Below are positions 12,001 through 47,440 of a DNA stretch of 64,000 nucleotides, piece after piece. The position numbers were made by a program, and so were the translations under genes. Source of the stretch: Chionis minor (Eukaryota > Chordata > Aves > Charadriiformes > Chionididae). The notes beneath the pieces were generated by a model. It worked only from the letters and a program-made list of their open reading frames with translations, was not told the DNA's origin and searched no databases. Location: the NCBI GenBank assembly GCA_013398295.1, contig VZSF01006989.1, forward strand, positions 124,001-188,000, in the 5' to 3' direction. How positions within the stretch are numbered: the stretch's first letter is position 1; each line of letters opens with the position of its first letter.

Positions 12001-15000
12001 GTGGCTGTAGAGTTTGTAAAGAGATTTAAGGCAAGCATCTTGTCAAAGTAAAGCTTGAGCATGCACATTCTAAACCATATAAAATTTTAAACTACAGCTA
12101 GATTCTTTTGTAGAATATTGTTTAAGTAGGTTCATCAATGCATACAATACAGAACCTCTTTTAAAAGACACATAAATAATCCAATCAAGGTGGTGGCTGG
12201 AAGTTTTATACCTGTGCCTCAGCAAAATATGCTTATATAAAAGACATCAAGTTTTACCTGGACATAAGCTCTATCCCCTTGAGTACAACTGTATTAAAAA
12301 TAAAACCATACTTTAAAATTCATACTGCCCTCTTTTCTACAAGTTTAATTCTGAAGATCTCCTAATGCCCCAAGTTAAGCCTAACATAAGCTTTATAAGT
12401 AGCATTAACCTAATTTTACACATCACTTCACCCTGATTTTAGATACTGAAGTAAGAGCAGGTCATTTAAGCATCTCAAAAAAAGTTATCTTAGTCTAGTC
12501 ATACATACTCATTTTACAATAAGAAAATTAAACTTTTGAGATTCATGTTTACATACTCAAATATATAATAATATTAGCCTCACAAGTGGGATTTCAGTAA
12601 AACCTTAACAGTTTTCCCACACAGTGGCATGTCATCAACACTGAGTATTCTTCATCCTATGGCTTCAGATGAGGTAGGCATTGAATCTGGTCCACCTTGG
12701 ACACTCCAATTACAATTTTTGTTGTACAAAAGCATGGCACAGGCAGACATCTCCTACTGCCAATGCACATGAAGTTATGTCTTTAAATGAGTGACTAAAT
12801 CCAGGAGGGTATTCCTACCTGTGACTACCAGCCAACATGTGCTTGCCCATAGGCTGGAATCGCATGCTTGCAATTCTACAAAACGGAGAATATTTCATTT
12901 TGCATTCATTAAACATTGAATTTGCTATGCTAACCACGGGCTCTGATTTTTTCCAGAGGGTACTCTTCTACAAACTGCATAGTTCACAGCCACAACGCTT
13001 AAATTTCTTTATGAAGCTGTCCTACAGGACTTATTAAAAAAAAAAAAGGAGTAAACAACAAGACCAGATTTAAAAGGAAAAAAAAAAAAGAGATACAAAC
13101 AAAAACCCATTCAACCAAACAACAAACCCCCCAAAACAGCCAAACTGAGCTAAGGTCCCACCACCGCTGATATCCTCCCCCCCCAGCTGGAATATAGGAA
13201 GTCCAAGTGTTGAGCTGATCAGATGACTATAGCTTAGACTTACAAATGTGACATCACTTCTGACAAATACTTGCATGAATACAGATGTAGTTCCTGGTTT
13301 TGTACTTAGATCTTTCTTCAGTGTGTCTTCTTCTATTCAACATACTTCCTTTAATCAATATTCTGCAAGCACTCTAGGCTAGCTACAAAGGTTTTATTCT
13401 GGACTATGGTATGTCTACTAATTAAGACTAAATTACGATCTTACAGACAGCAACAACCATACAGGAGTACCTCCATTCCTTTGCCGTTCTGTAAGCTAAG
13501 TTATCTATTATCTCTGTTATTATAATAACCATAATCACCATTCTTGTAATTCAAAACATGTTAATTATGTTGACCTATTTGCTGGGAAGCATCGGGTAAA
13601 GCTACACGGAACTATGGAAACATTTAACCATGCCACATTAAAAACATAACTTTGAACATTTACTTCACTAAATGTTACTAAAACTAAGCCCTGCACACAA
13701 GTAAAAAGATAAAATTTTCTCCCATTTTTTAATGTTGGGATTTTAAAAGAATCCTAGCAGTACATTATGTCTAATTCTCACTGAATTTAATGACATCACC
13801 AGTAACAGAATCAGTTAATTATTGATCACTCCTGTATTTTATACCATTCAAAGGTATTATTTGATCTCTGGTGAGAAATGAAGACTAAAGGAGTTCATTC
13901 TGTATTTGCTATCCACATTTCAAAAGACCCTTTATTTTCTCCTAGACCCTGACAGCTTTTTACAACCTCCCAGCCTAGATAGGTTGTATAAAAGAGCCCA
14001 AGACAGTGTGTTTAAACTTGAGACCAAGCCTTTTTTGTTGATAATGTTTTGATAAATCTCAGCCGAATGTTCTTTACGCACAAGTAGAATACAGTGCCAG
14101 ATTTGGCACTCGGTAGTACAAGCATAAAATGTGATTTATTCCTCTGAAGTGAGAATCCATTCCAATGCATCACAATGAACATTTCTACTGCACTTAAAAC
14201 CAGAACGTACTTCATCTCCCTCATCCTCTTGTTATTCTGACCTTGGTTTTACTCAAGTACCAGATATGAACATGTTTAAACCTCAGTAGATTAGAAGCAA
14301 ATAAATCGTACCAGTGCAAATATAAACATTCTTTGTTGAACTATGCAGTGTTAAGAACATACAGAAACAAAAGGACATTAAACATTAAGATTAGTAATAA
14401 AATAATTGCAAAGTCTACGTTTCCTTTGTTACAAGGAATTACTTTTTTTGTACATTAGTTGGCAAGGTGTTTCAGAAATATAACAGGATCTTATTACTGT
14501 ACATTTTTCTGGCCACAAGGTGCTAAATACAGCTGCCATCCATGTGTATTAGAACATATATAAAACAATCTTTAACCAGCTCTCTTTTAACATGTATTTT
14601 CTTTCAATTTTTGTTAAAAAGTAGTGAGCTAGGACTTAAAAAACTGTAATATAATGATCTTTCACAAATAGACTAAACATCTGCATGATATGCACAGACA
14701 AGAAGTTCTTTGTAATATTTTCTAAGTAGGCAATTCTTCAAAGAGAAGCTTTGTCTTATAACTAGGCTACTTTATTATTTCTCAACTTAAAAAAAATACA
14801 TTTATTATCAGAGAGATCAGAATGACCTTTTCTCGTATTATAACTGTGTAAGCTTAGGTTTGCTTGCTTTAACTAAGGACTTAGCTTTGCTCTTGTATAT
14901 ATTATAATTACTACTAATATTGATAGAGGTTATAAAATCATAGGTAAATGCTCAGCTTTGCTCAAAGTTTCAGCACGTTATTCAAAACTCCCATGGGACA

Positions 15001-16964
15001 CAAGCAAGCGAGGTGAAGATTGCAAAGAGCAGTAAGACTAAATCACAGTTGTATTTAAGGCCCAGTACAGTATACAGCAGGTTAAAGAAAGAAAAAAGTC
15101 GTGGACTTTTCATCCAAACTTTTAGCCGCAAATGACTTAACTCAGACATACTGTACTAAATAATAGTGCATCAACAACGCATTGTGTCAGGGAGACATGC
15201 GCTTCTGCAGCATTTGGAAGACAAAGCATCTCTACAGCTCTAATGAGACCTAACTTAAGGATTACAAATCACTCGCACGCATTTATATGTCCACTGCTAA
15301 TAAGCTCGGGGGAAAAAAATTTCCAGAATTAAGCTAAAAGTTTTGGTCAATCAAGCTTTTTTCCAAGTCTGGAATAGCAGCACAGAATAGGAGACAAGCT
15401 GCAAATAGTACGTATGCTGGGGACCTCAGGGCGCCAAAACACTACAGAGGGTATCGCAGATTTGTGTTGATATGCCCGTTCTCTGCATGAGCACAAAAAA
15501 GGCAGATCCCAAGAGAGACAAAGTGTAACATACACAGGGTGTTAACAATGACTTCGGAAGGCTGAACTGAAGAAAACAAAGTTCTCTTACTCTTTCTGCA
15601 GTCAGTATCATTATCCTTGAAAAAAAGTACACTGCTACATGACATTCTGTACTAAGATTTCAGAAAAACAGCTTCTAAGGAAGGTCATTGTTGACTTTTT
15701 GTTAGTTTTTATTTCTATGAGAAATCACCCACAAACTAACTGTAAGACAATGCCCACAAAAACAAAAGATCAGAGACTACTTCATGCTCCATCCTGAGAG
15801 TCTGTAGTCCCAGTTCTAAGTCTTCTCTAGAGTGAATTACTCTTTGAAACACAAATTATAAAAGTTTTCAGGTTGTTTTCACCACCTTTCATGAGAAAAT
15901 GAAGTACTCCCAGTTGATTGCTACAATCCAATGATCAGATTAAACCAAAAACAATCCTACATTGAACATGTAAATACCCAAAGAGGTATTAATAGTATTT
16001 TCTGAAAACATCACATAAAGAATTTCTGTTTTGCTGTCTACATCTTATAATCAGATATGTATAAATAGCAAGCAATTAGAGAAGTCAGTCAGTAGCATAT
16101 GCTAATCTGCTGACAAATATCTTTTTTACTTTAGCTATAGTCAACAGAATATATTTTAAATAAAGCTTGCTGCAATTTATCAGCAATTCAGTCTCTCAGG
16201 TACCTAAGCTTCAAACCTACATGTGTCTAATTTTACACAGTAATTTAGTTACGCATTTACAATAGGCACAAATCCAAATCAGTGAAGACAACAGACTTTG
16301 GATTAGGTTTCCACTTTAACAGACCCATTCTGTTTACTTAGCTAGTATTATCAAACTCTTACTTCACCTCTAAGTATGCCACTGTATTACACATTTATAT
16401 GCAATTAAATGACTCACTCATTTATAAAGTCAGAAGAAAGCTGTGTTCTGTCACGTAAGCAGAATAACTATAGCATTTAAATTATATTGACTGTGTAATT
16501 AGAAACTTTTCAGCTACTCCTATACTGATGACAAATTTTTCATCTATTTCTTTTGTTCTTTTTTTTCTTGGACGGGAATTAAGGGCAGAGAAACATATAC
16601 GGGGGCATAGTTACTACTAATTTACTGTGCAGAAGTAAATATACTGCCATTAATAAATGGGCAAGTTTTGGAATAATCAGTAAGAGAACAGTTATTGGGT
16701 GTATACTTAAATTAAAAAATCAAGTATATTCTTATTTTTAAGAATACATAACTAGCAGAATCTGCATATACAATGAACTGGGAAACTCAATTTGATACTG
16801 CTGTTTACATGTTAATGTGAAAGTACATGCACTTATGTGATACAATTTTCCTACACATTTTAGATAGAAAGTTGTGATTAGAATATGCACATTTTCGTAA
16901 GTCCAAGTGGATTCACTTTTTGATGTACAATCAACTTGGGTTAATGAGTTATTGCCATTATTAG

Positions 16965-16999
16965 GAAAATAAATAAATTCTACACATTTATTTATTTTC
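16965..16999 (-). promoter_or_regulatory. AU-rich hairpin in the putative 3' UTR
   Basis: A perfect inverted repeat has 14-base arms (GAAAATAAATAAAT and its complement) and a 7-base loop. Read on the gene strand, one arm contains overlapping ATTTA pentamers, the core of AU-rich mRNA-decay elements. Function is inferred. Confidence 0.35.
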
Positions 17000-17253
17000 G
17001 TTGGAATCTAAGAACAGAGAATACCAAGAAGCGGGTCAGTCTTCAAATATTAAAAGACTGCTTCAAAAAAGGAAAAGAACAATCCTTTCTCCAGATCCAT
17101 GACAGGGAAGGTGGGAAGCAATCAGTTTCAGTCGTGCCAAGAATTATTTGGGGTTGACATCAAGAAAAGTTTTCCAGTGTTTTTCCACTGGGAAAGACAT
17201 CCTGTGTAAGTTACAAAGTCTGTCTCAGTACAAGTTTGTTGTTTTTCTTTTTC

Positions 17254-17271
17254 TTTTTTTTTTTTTTTTTT
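17254..17271 (-). repeat. Internal A tract (18 A on the gene strand)
   Basis: A run of 18 T on the plus strand, next to further T-rich sequence. In a transcript this becomes an internal poly(A) stretch that can prime oligo-dT falsely and mimic a 3' end. Confidence 0.8.
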
Positions 17272-17751
17272 AAAAAGGTGTTAAACAAGTATCTGTCAGG
17301 AACAACCTAAGACTGTTGATTCTTCTTTAGGGCAAAAAACACAGAACACATGATCTCTTAATGTCCCAAGAAGCCCTGATTTTCTATGACTGAAAAATAT
17401 CCCCTGTAACCACTTATTTTGAGTGAAACAGACCTGCAAAGACATTATACCTGTAGCCCTGCTTAACTTTAACAGTATGGAAATATTGCACTTCAGACAG
17501 GTTCATTTTGTTCCCAAAATGAAATTAAGTCAAAGATGATAAATTTTTTCCTCTGGAACACAAATCTCAGAACGTGGTATGCCAAATGTGGGTAAAGGTT
17601 ATCTGGAGACATTGCATTTTTGCTCCAGAGGCAAACAGGTCTCAAGCGTACTACAGAAAATCAAACTCCACAAAATGCAGAAATTATCACCAGTTCTACT
17701 GCATAACCCGCACCTGGTTTCATATAAAAAAATAAAGTGTTTGCATTAAAC

Positions 17752-17757
17752 TTTATT
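17752..17757 (-). terminator. Proximal poly(A) signal AATAAA
   Basis: Minus-strand AATAAA in GTGCAATAAAGTTTAATGC, about 270 bases after the stop codon, followed by a T-rich stretch. It would yield a short 3' UTR isoform. Confidence 0.45.
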
Positions 17758-18029
17758 GCACCATCAACTTTTTTTTAAAATATCCCCCATTCAAGTCAAA
17801 TATTAAATTATTTTTATCAAACAAAATATAAGGTCTTCTTTAAAGTATCAAGTAGATACAGTATATGCGCTATACAGAAAAAGAACAGTCTAAAGGAATG
17901 ACATACACCAAACCAGAGGTGACAGAAAACAATCATCAGGTTTTTTCTTTTTCATGATTAAAAAAAGATTGCAAAAAGATTGTGTAGGCTATTGTATGCA
18001 TTGTATGCATGAAAAGCATTCCTCCTCTT

Positions 18030-41993
<23,964 letters not shown>

Positions 41994-43495
41994 CTAAAAA
42001 AAAAAAATTCTTATTTTAGTCAAACTGTAAATATAAACAGAAAATTAAGAGATTTTTTCCTTATACAACACAGAAGGTCTTTTATAGCAATTTTATTATT
42101 CATTTTTAAAATCTAACTTTGCAAAAACAAGTTGTATGCTTAACACCTTATCCGTGCTACTAGGTGTGCCGTCTTTGCTTATTTAAGTGATGTTTATGGC
42201 TTTGTTCTTTTTTTACCAGTCAATACGCAGTGGAGTCTTTTTCACTGCTACTTATATAGCACAAATACTCAAAATTTATCACCGTGTCCAAACTCTCAAT
42301 TCTCTGGATCAGTACAAAGGCAGTTTCAGACTCTGTATTAAGATCTAAATCTCAAGAGAGATGACAAAATAATATTTTCATCTAAGAAAGCAGTAAACAG
42401 ACGCTCACTCTGCAAACAGCTATGCCAAAAATAGTCCTGTCAGAAAGCTGCAGCTATGCCAAAGGCTTTTGTTCTGCCTAATTCACTTCAAGTAAAATCA
42501 CTTGCACTTACTTAAGAGGAAGCCATCTAACAAAACCACTACCTCAGCCAGTTCTGCGTGAAACACTTGGGGAGCACGTACGAATTGCTCCTTGGGCGGA
42601 ACTGGTGACAAACTGGACACTCATGGCAGTGATGGATACCTAGAAGCTACGCAGCCTTCAATTTGCACAGCTGGACTGAGAAAAGATAATCTGTCTACAG
42701 CTTTAAAACAACAGGTTTAGGCTCTATAATGGGCTTTATCCAAGTAAGGTTAAGCAGTGGTAAGCAACAGATCATGTCAATGAGATGAATATTTAAATGC
42801 TGACCAGGACAGAAGAACCCTGAACGAGGAATTTAAGAAGAGAAACAACAGAGGAGTGCAGCTGCTCTAAACCAGACAACACACACAAAACACAAACCAA
42901 GAAAAAGGAGGACGTGACAACATGACTGGACAGGTTTTTACACAGAATCATCAACTTCCTCTGCCCTCCTCCTCTCTCCATCAGCCAAAAGCTTTAAAAA
43001 CATTGGCTCTGTTTTTTGTGTCTTTTCTGGGGCAGAAAATTGGGATAAGGCTAGATGACATCCCAGAACTCCTTTTCATCTTTATTTTCTGACATTTTTT
43101 AGTGGCAGTACTTGAAAACTTCACCTTCTGTAGGAAAATAAAATATCTAATTCAATACTTGGCAACTACTAGATACGTATTATTGAACATACCAAGATGC
43201 AAATCCTACCCTTCATAATGCAGTGAATTGCCCAGCAGTCAAAATCCAGCAGTTTTACCACCAGACTGTTACCAACAATTTTAAAGACAATTTAAATACC
43301 TTTACTTTCTCCCATACTTGGATTCAACTTGACTATGATGTACACTATTTTAAGATTTATGTATTTTTACACAGCAAAACCCTACAGTTCTTAAAAACTG
43401 GCGCATTTGCAGCTTTGCTTCAGCTGCTGCCGTCAACTGCTTGCTAAACCTTCGGGTCCTTCAGCCACAGACACACTGCAGGAAAGATGGTATTC
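41994..43495. other. Probable first intron, no feature
   Basis: 1.5 kb upstream of the first recognised exon. A few CpGs at 42560-42600 but no island and no exon. Confidence 0.6.
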
Positions 43496-44245
43496 TCACA
43501 GAATCACCTGGGTTGGAAGAGGTCTTTGAGATCACCAAGTCCAACCATAAACCTAACACTGCCAGAAACACCACTAAGCCATGTCCCTCAGTACCACGTC
43601 TACCCGTCTTTTAAATCCCTCCAGGGATGGTGATTCCACCACTTCCCTGGGCAGCCTGTTCCAATGCTTGACAATCCTTTCTGTGAAGAAATTTTTCCTA
43701 ATATCCAACCTGAACCTCCCCTGGCACAACTTGAGGCCATTTCCTCTTGTCCTATCGCTTGTGACTTGGGAGAAGAGACTGACCCCCACCTCGCTATAAC
43801 CTCCTTTCAGGTAGTTGTAGAGAGTGATAAGGTCTCCCCTCAACCTTCTCTTCTCCAGGCTAAACAATCCCAATTCCCTCAGCTGCTCCTCATAACACTT
43901 GTGTTCTAGACCCCTCACCAGCTTTGTTGCCCTTCTCTGGACACGCTCCAGCACCTCAATATCTCTCCTATATCGTGACACGCAAAACTGAAGACAGCAC
44001 TCAAGTTGCAGCCCCACCAGTGCTGAGTACAGGGGCACAATCACTTCCCTGCTCCTGCTGGCCGTGCTATTCTTGATGCAGGCCACCTGGGCACACTGCC
44101 GGCTCATGTTCAGCTGACTGTCTACCAGGACCCCCAGATCCTTTTCTGCCAGGCAGCTTTCCAGCCACTTCTCCCCAAGTCTGTAGCGCTGCCTGGGGTT
44201 GTTGTGACCAAAGTGCAGGACCCGGCACTTGGCCTTGTTCTCAAC
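43496..44245 (-). mobile_element. CR1 LINE with open ORF2 C-terminus
   Basis: 5'-truncated CR1, best preserved in the window. The 3' terminus is at 43496 (ctcacagaatcacctgggttgg). A 177-codon frame at 43574-44107 reads the end of the CR1 replicase, with [28 protein letters not shown] and [16 protein letters not shown] before the stop. An in-frame loss of 24 bp relative to the 7.2-kb copy removes about 8 codons near CAQVACIKN. No catalytic domain is included, so the copy is immobile. Confidence 0.94.
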
Positions 44246-44460
44246 GCAATCCTACCACCCTGATCCCCAGTTCTCCAACAGAAGCGGAGAAGGGGCACCA
44301 TGGCGACCCAGTCACCCAGAACAAGTCTCACCAGCAGAGCGGCCACCTCTCTTCCCACCTGCGCACGTCAGATGCCACCCCAACATCTGGTCTTCAGTGA
44401 GGACCTGGGGAACCAGCACTGCACCACAACCCACGACTACCCTGCTGTACAGAGTATAGC
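44246..44460. other. GC-richer patch abutting the CR1 5' break
   Basis: About 215 bp with clearly higher GC and seven CpGs, set in AT-rich surroundings and starting where CR1 similarity ends. On the minus strand it holds an ATG in good context (GCCATGGTG at about 44302). It could be a remnant promoter or alternative first exon, part of another repeat, or chance. Function unknown. Confidence 0.35.
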
Positions 44461-46593
44461 TACAGGCACCAAAGTCTTCATTAGCCTGTACTGATTAGCA
44501 CTGTAGGGCTACTAGAGAGCCAATCTACCTTCCAATTTTCTTAAAAGTATTTCAGGGAAGTTATTATACAGCAAGTTTACTTCTGTCTATGTATAAACAC
44601 ACAAGCCCCAATAACAAATAAAAACCCTTCAGACAAAGCAATAGCAGTATCTTTTCTCCTCCTGCAAGGAGGATTTTGTTGTTGTTTGTATACTACTCTT
44701 CATACCCTAGACTGCAATGGAAAATATAGAACATAAAGGTACAATTTGTAATTCAGACTACATGGGCTAATCTTACTTAAACTGTTACCTAGACAATCAT
44801 TTTTTACAAGGCAGTTCCATTAATTACAGGAATGTATTATAGCATTTTATTTTTCTTTAGAAAGCTTCACATTGTGTACAGAAATATAAACACACAGGTT
44901 TTATTATAAACCTTACCTTTGAGACTACTTTAACTGACGTGTTACAACTGAACTGTGAAAGAGTGGAGGGTTGGTTTGTGGCGTTTGGGGTTGGTTTTTT
45001 TTTTTCATTTTAAAAGTCCTACATCTTTTCATATATAAGCCTGTGTGATTCATCTTTGCAAGACAGTTGATAATCAAGGCTACTCAATGGCAGAAGTATA
45101 TCTGAGTAAATCCATAGGTTCATTTTTCACATTTTCCCTGCTGCCCATACTATGTCAGAAGTTTCTGAAACATAACTCTCAATGAAAAAATTGAGGAAAA
45201 GAAAAAAAAAAAAGAGTAGTACCATTGTTCAAAGATGGTTACAGAATGAGACATCACTTTCACTATGAGTTCTACAGGATCATGCACAATTTTAATTTAA
45301 TACAGTTGCTTAATTGCTTTGGTTTTTTTTTAATTTTTCCCCTGCCTCTCAAATACCCCGATTAATTCCTTGCATTTGGCTCCTCCTTGATGAGGGGAAA
45401 AGGAAAGCATTAGGAAGCATATGAATTTTTACCAGAAAGCAGCAGTTTGCTGTAGGTCACACAGTGTTTAAGAACCTTCTTCTTCCATTTCAGTGGACTC
45501 AGCTTTTTATCTTTATAATAGTACTTGCACTGAAATTAACTAGGGACGTTGCACTTCTCACATCTAACTTCAACAATCTTTGAAAAATTAGAATACCAAA
45601 CATTAAATTGCAAATGCAAATCATCACTTCATGTTCATGTCTTGCATGGATTTACAGGCCAAAATGCAAATTGCCTTACAATTCTCACACAGTGACACTT
45701 TCCAGCATTCCTTCCCAAAAAAAAGGAACCTATAGACCAAGAAAGTCATGTAGGAGACACACAGAATATCTCTTATCTCCTCGTATCACAAATTCACATC
45801 TTCTATGTGTAGAAGTAACTCTAAGTAGAGTTCTTTCCAGAGCACCTGGATCAAGAGAAACACCGACTCTAAATTACAAAGCATCCTGCCTATTTGCAAA
45901 TGAATGATTTAGCACTTCACACTAAATCTGCTCCACTGGTTAAACGTTCCCTGTTAACACCAATCATCAGAAATAAGTATTCTTAAAATCCTACACTTCC
46001 TACTCAGTAAAGCAGAATTAAAACATTTATCAAAACAAACATAAAGAAAGCAATTGTATTTTAGTGCATTCAGACTCAGAATATGTAAACAAATCTGTCC
46101 AAATTGAAATATTGATACAGCCAGTAGAGAAATGTACACATTTAGAAATGTACACATCTCTTCAAATGTCTTAAATAGTGTGCCCTCCAAGGAACAGTGG
46201 TAAGAAACAAAATAAAAAAAAGACTCATAAATGACTGAAAGTTTGGGTTTTTTTAAACACACAATTTTATTAGTTAAGTCCACAAATACCATCTGCTAAC
46301 AAATAATTTTAAAAAAAGTTATTTTAGCTAGATTTAGAGGCTGGTGTTTTTTTCTGGTATGCAAGCAAGGACCTGAGTTAGTCCCTCAATAACATGTCAT
46401 CACCACCACTTTGTGTTCCCATGCTTCTATACCCTCATTCCATATTTGTTTTTTAGGAAACTTTGTTTCACTCAGTACATGTCTGGTTAGATTATATGCT
46501 CCATTTACTCTGTCTTTCCTACTAGAAAAAGTGGACAGTTGCTTTCAAGTAATTTCTCAATAAAGGCGGGGGGGGGAGCATTTTCTTTTTTAA
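44461..46593. other. Upstream/first-intron sequence
   Basis: 2.1 kb AT-rich sequence. It contains one copy of the second repeat pair at 45620-45665 and a tandem atgtacacat duplication near 46128-46157. Confidence 0.6.
45620..45665. repeat. Second unnamed repeat pair, copy 1
   Basis: atcatcacttcatgttcat, then tcttgcatgg and tttacaggccaaa, match 49978-50020 with few changes and the same orientation. Confidence 0.6.
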
Positions 46594-47440
46594 AGTCTCA
46601 CCAGAGCGGAGTAGAGGGGCAGAATCACCTCTCTTGACCTGCTGGCCACACTTCTTCTGATGCGGCCCAGGACACGGTTGTCTGTCTGGGCTGCAAATGC
46701 ACATTGCCGGCTCATGTTGAGTTTCTCATCCACCAACACCGCCAAGTCCCTCGTCTCAGGGCTGCTCTCGATCCATTTTCCACCCAGCCTATATTTGTGC
46801 ATGGCATTGTCCTGACCCACGTGCAGGACTGCACTTGGTCTGGTTGAACTTCATAAGGCTCACACAGGCCCACCTCTCAAGCCTGTCCAGGTCCCTCTGG
46901 ATGACATCCCTTCACTCCAGCGTGTCAACCGCTCCACACAGCTTAGTGTCCTCGGCAAACTTGCTGAGGGTGCACTCAATTCAAACATTTACGTCACCAA
47001 AGGTGTTAAACAGTCCCGGTCCTAGTACTGACCCTTAAGGAACACTACTTGTCACTGCTCAGCACTTGAATGTTGAGCCTTTAAATGTCATCACTCATCT
47101 CCACTGGGACATCGCGCCATTGACCACAACTCTTTGAGCATGACCACCCAGCCAACTCCTTATCCACCGCGTGGTCTGTCAGTCAAATCCATGTTTCTCC
47201 AATTTTCAGACCAGGACATCACGCAGGACAATGTCAAAACGCTTTGCACAAGACCAGGTAGATGATGTCAGTTGCTCTCCCCTTACCCACCAACACTGTA
47301 ATGCCATCGTAGAAGGCCACTAAATTTGTCAGGCATGATTTGCCCTTAGTGAAGCCATGTTTGGTTGTCACCAATCACCTTCTTATTTTCCATGTGCCTT
47401 AGCAGAGTTTCGAGGAGGATCTGCTCCAAAACAAGGTTCC
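46594..47440 (-). mobile_element. CR1 LINE fragment with reverse transcriptase, 3' end missing
   Basis: Minus-strand reading gives [17 protein letters not shown] (near 47340-47290), the RT active-site region reading LSKFAEDTKLCG (near 46965-46930), and then [20 protein letters not shown] and [18 protein letters not shown] (46820-46594). The catalytic FADD motif is changed to FAED and frames are broken. Similarity stops after the SALVR region, so the normal CR1 3' end is absent. Confidence 0.9.

Larger units (their letters stand above)
8725..18029 (-). other. TTC39B: Putative very long 3' UTR of the TTC39 gene
   Basis: About 9.3 kb follows the stop codon before a strong AATAAA (8747-8752) with a TGTGTGC element just past the expected cleavage site. 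I see no CR1 copy in it, unlike the flanks, which fits selection on a transcribed UTR. A proximal signal at 17752-17757 would give a short form. The length is inferred, and some of this stretch could be intergenic. Confidence 0.5.

Noticed and set aside
43574..44107. 177-codon open frame as a host gene
   Set aside because: Its sequence is the C-terminal end of the CR1 replicase, inside a 5'-truncated CR1 copy.
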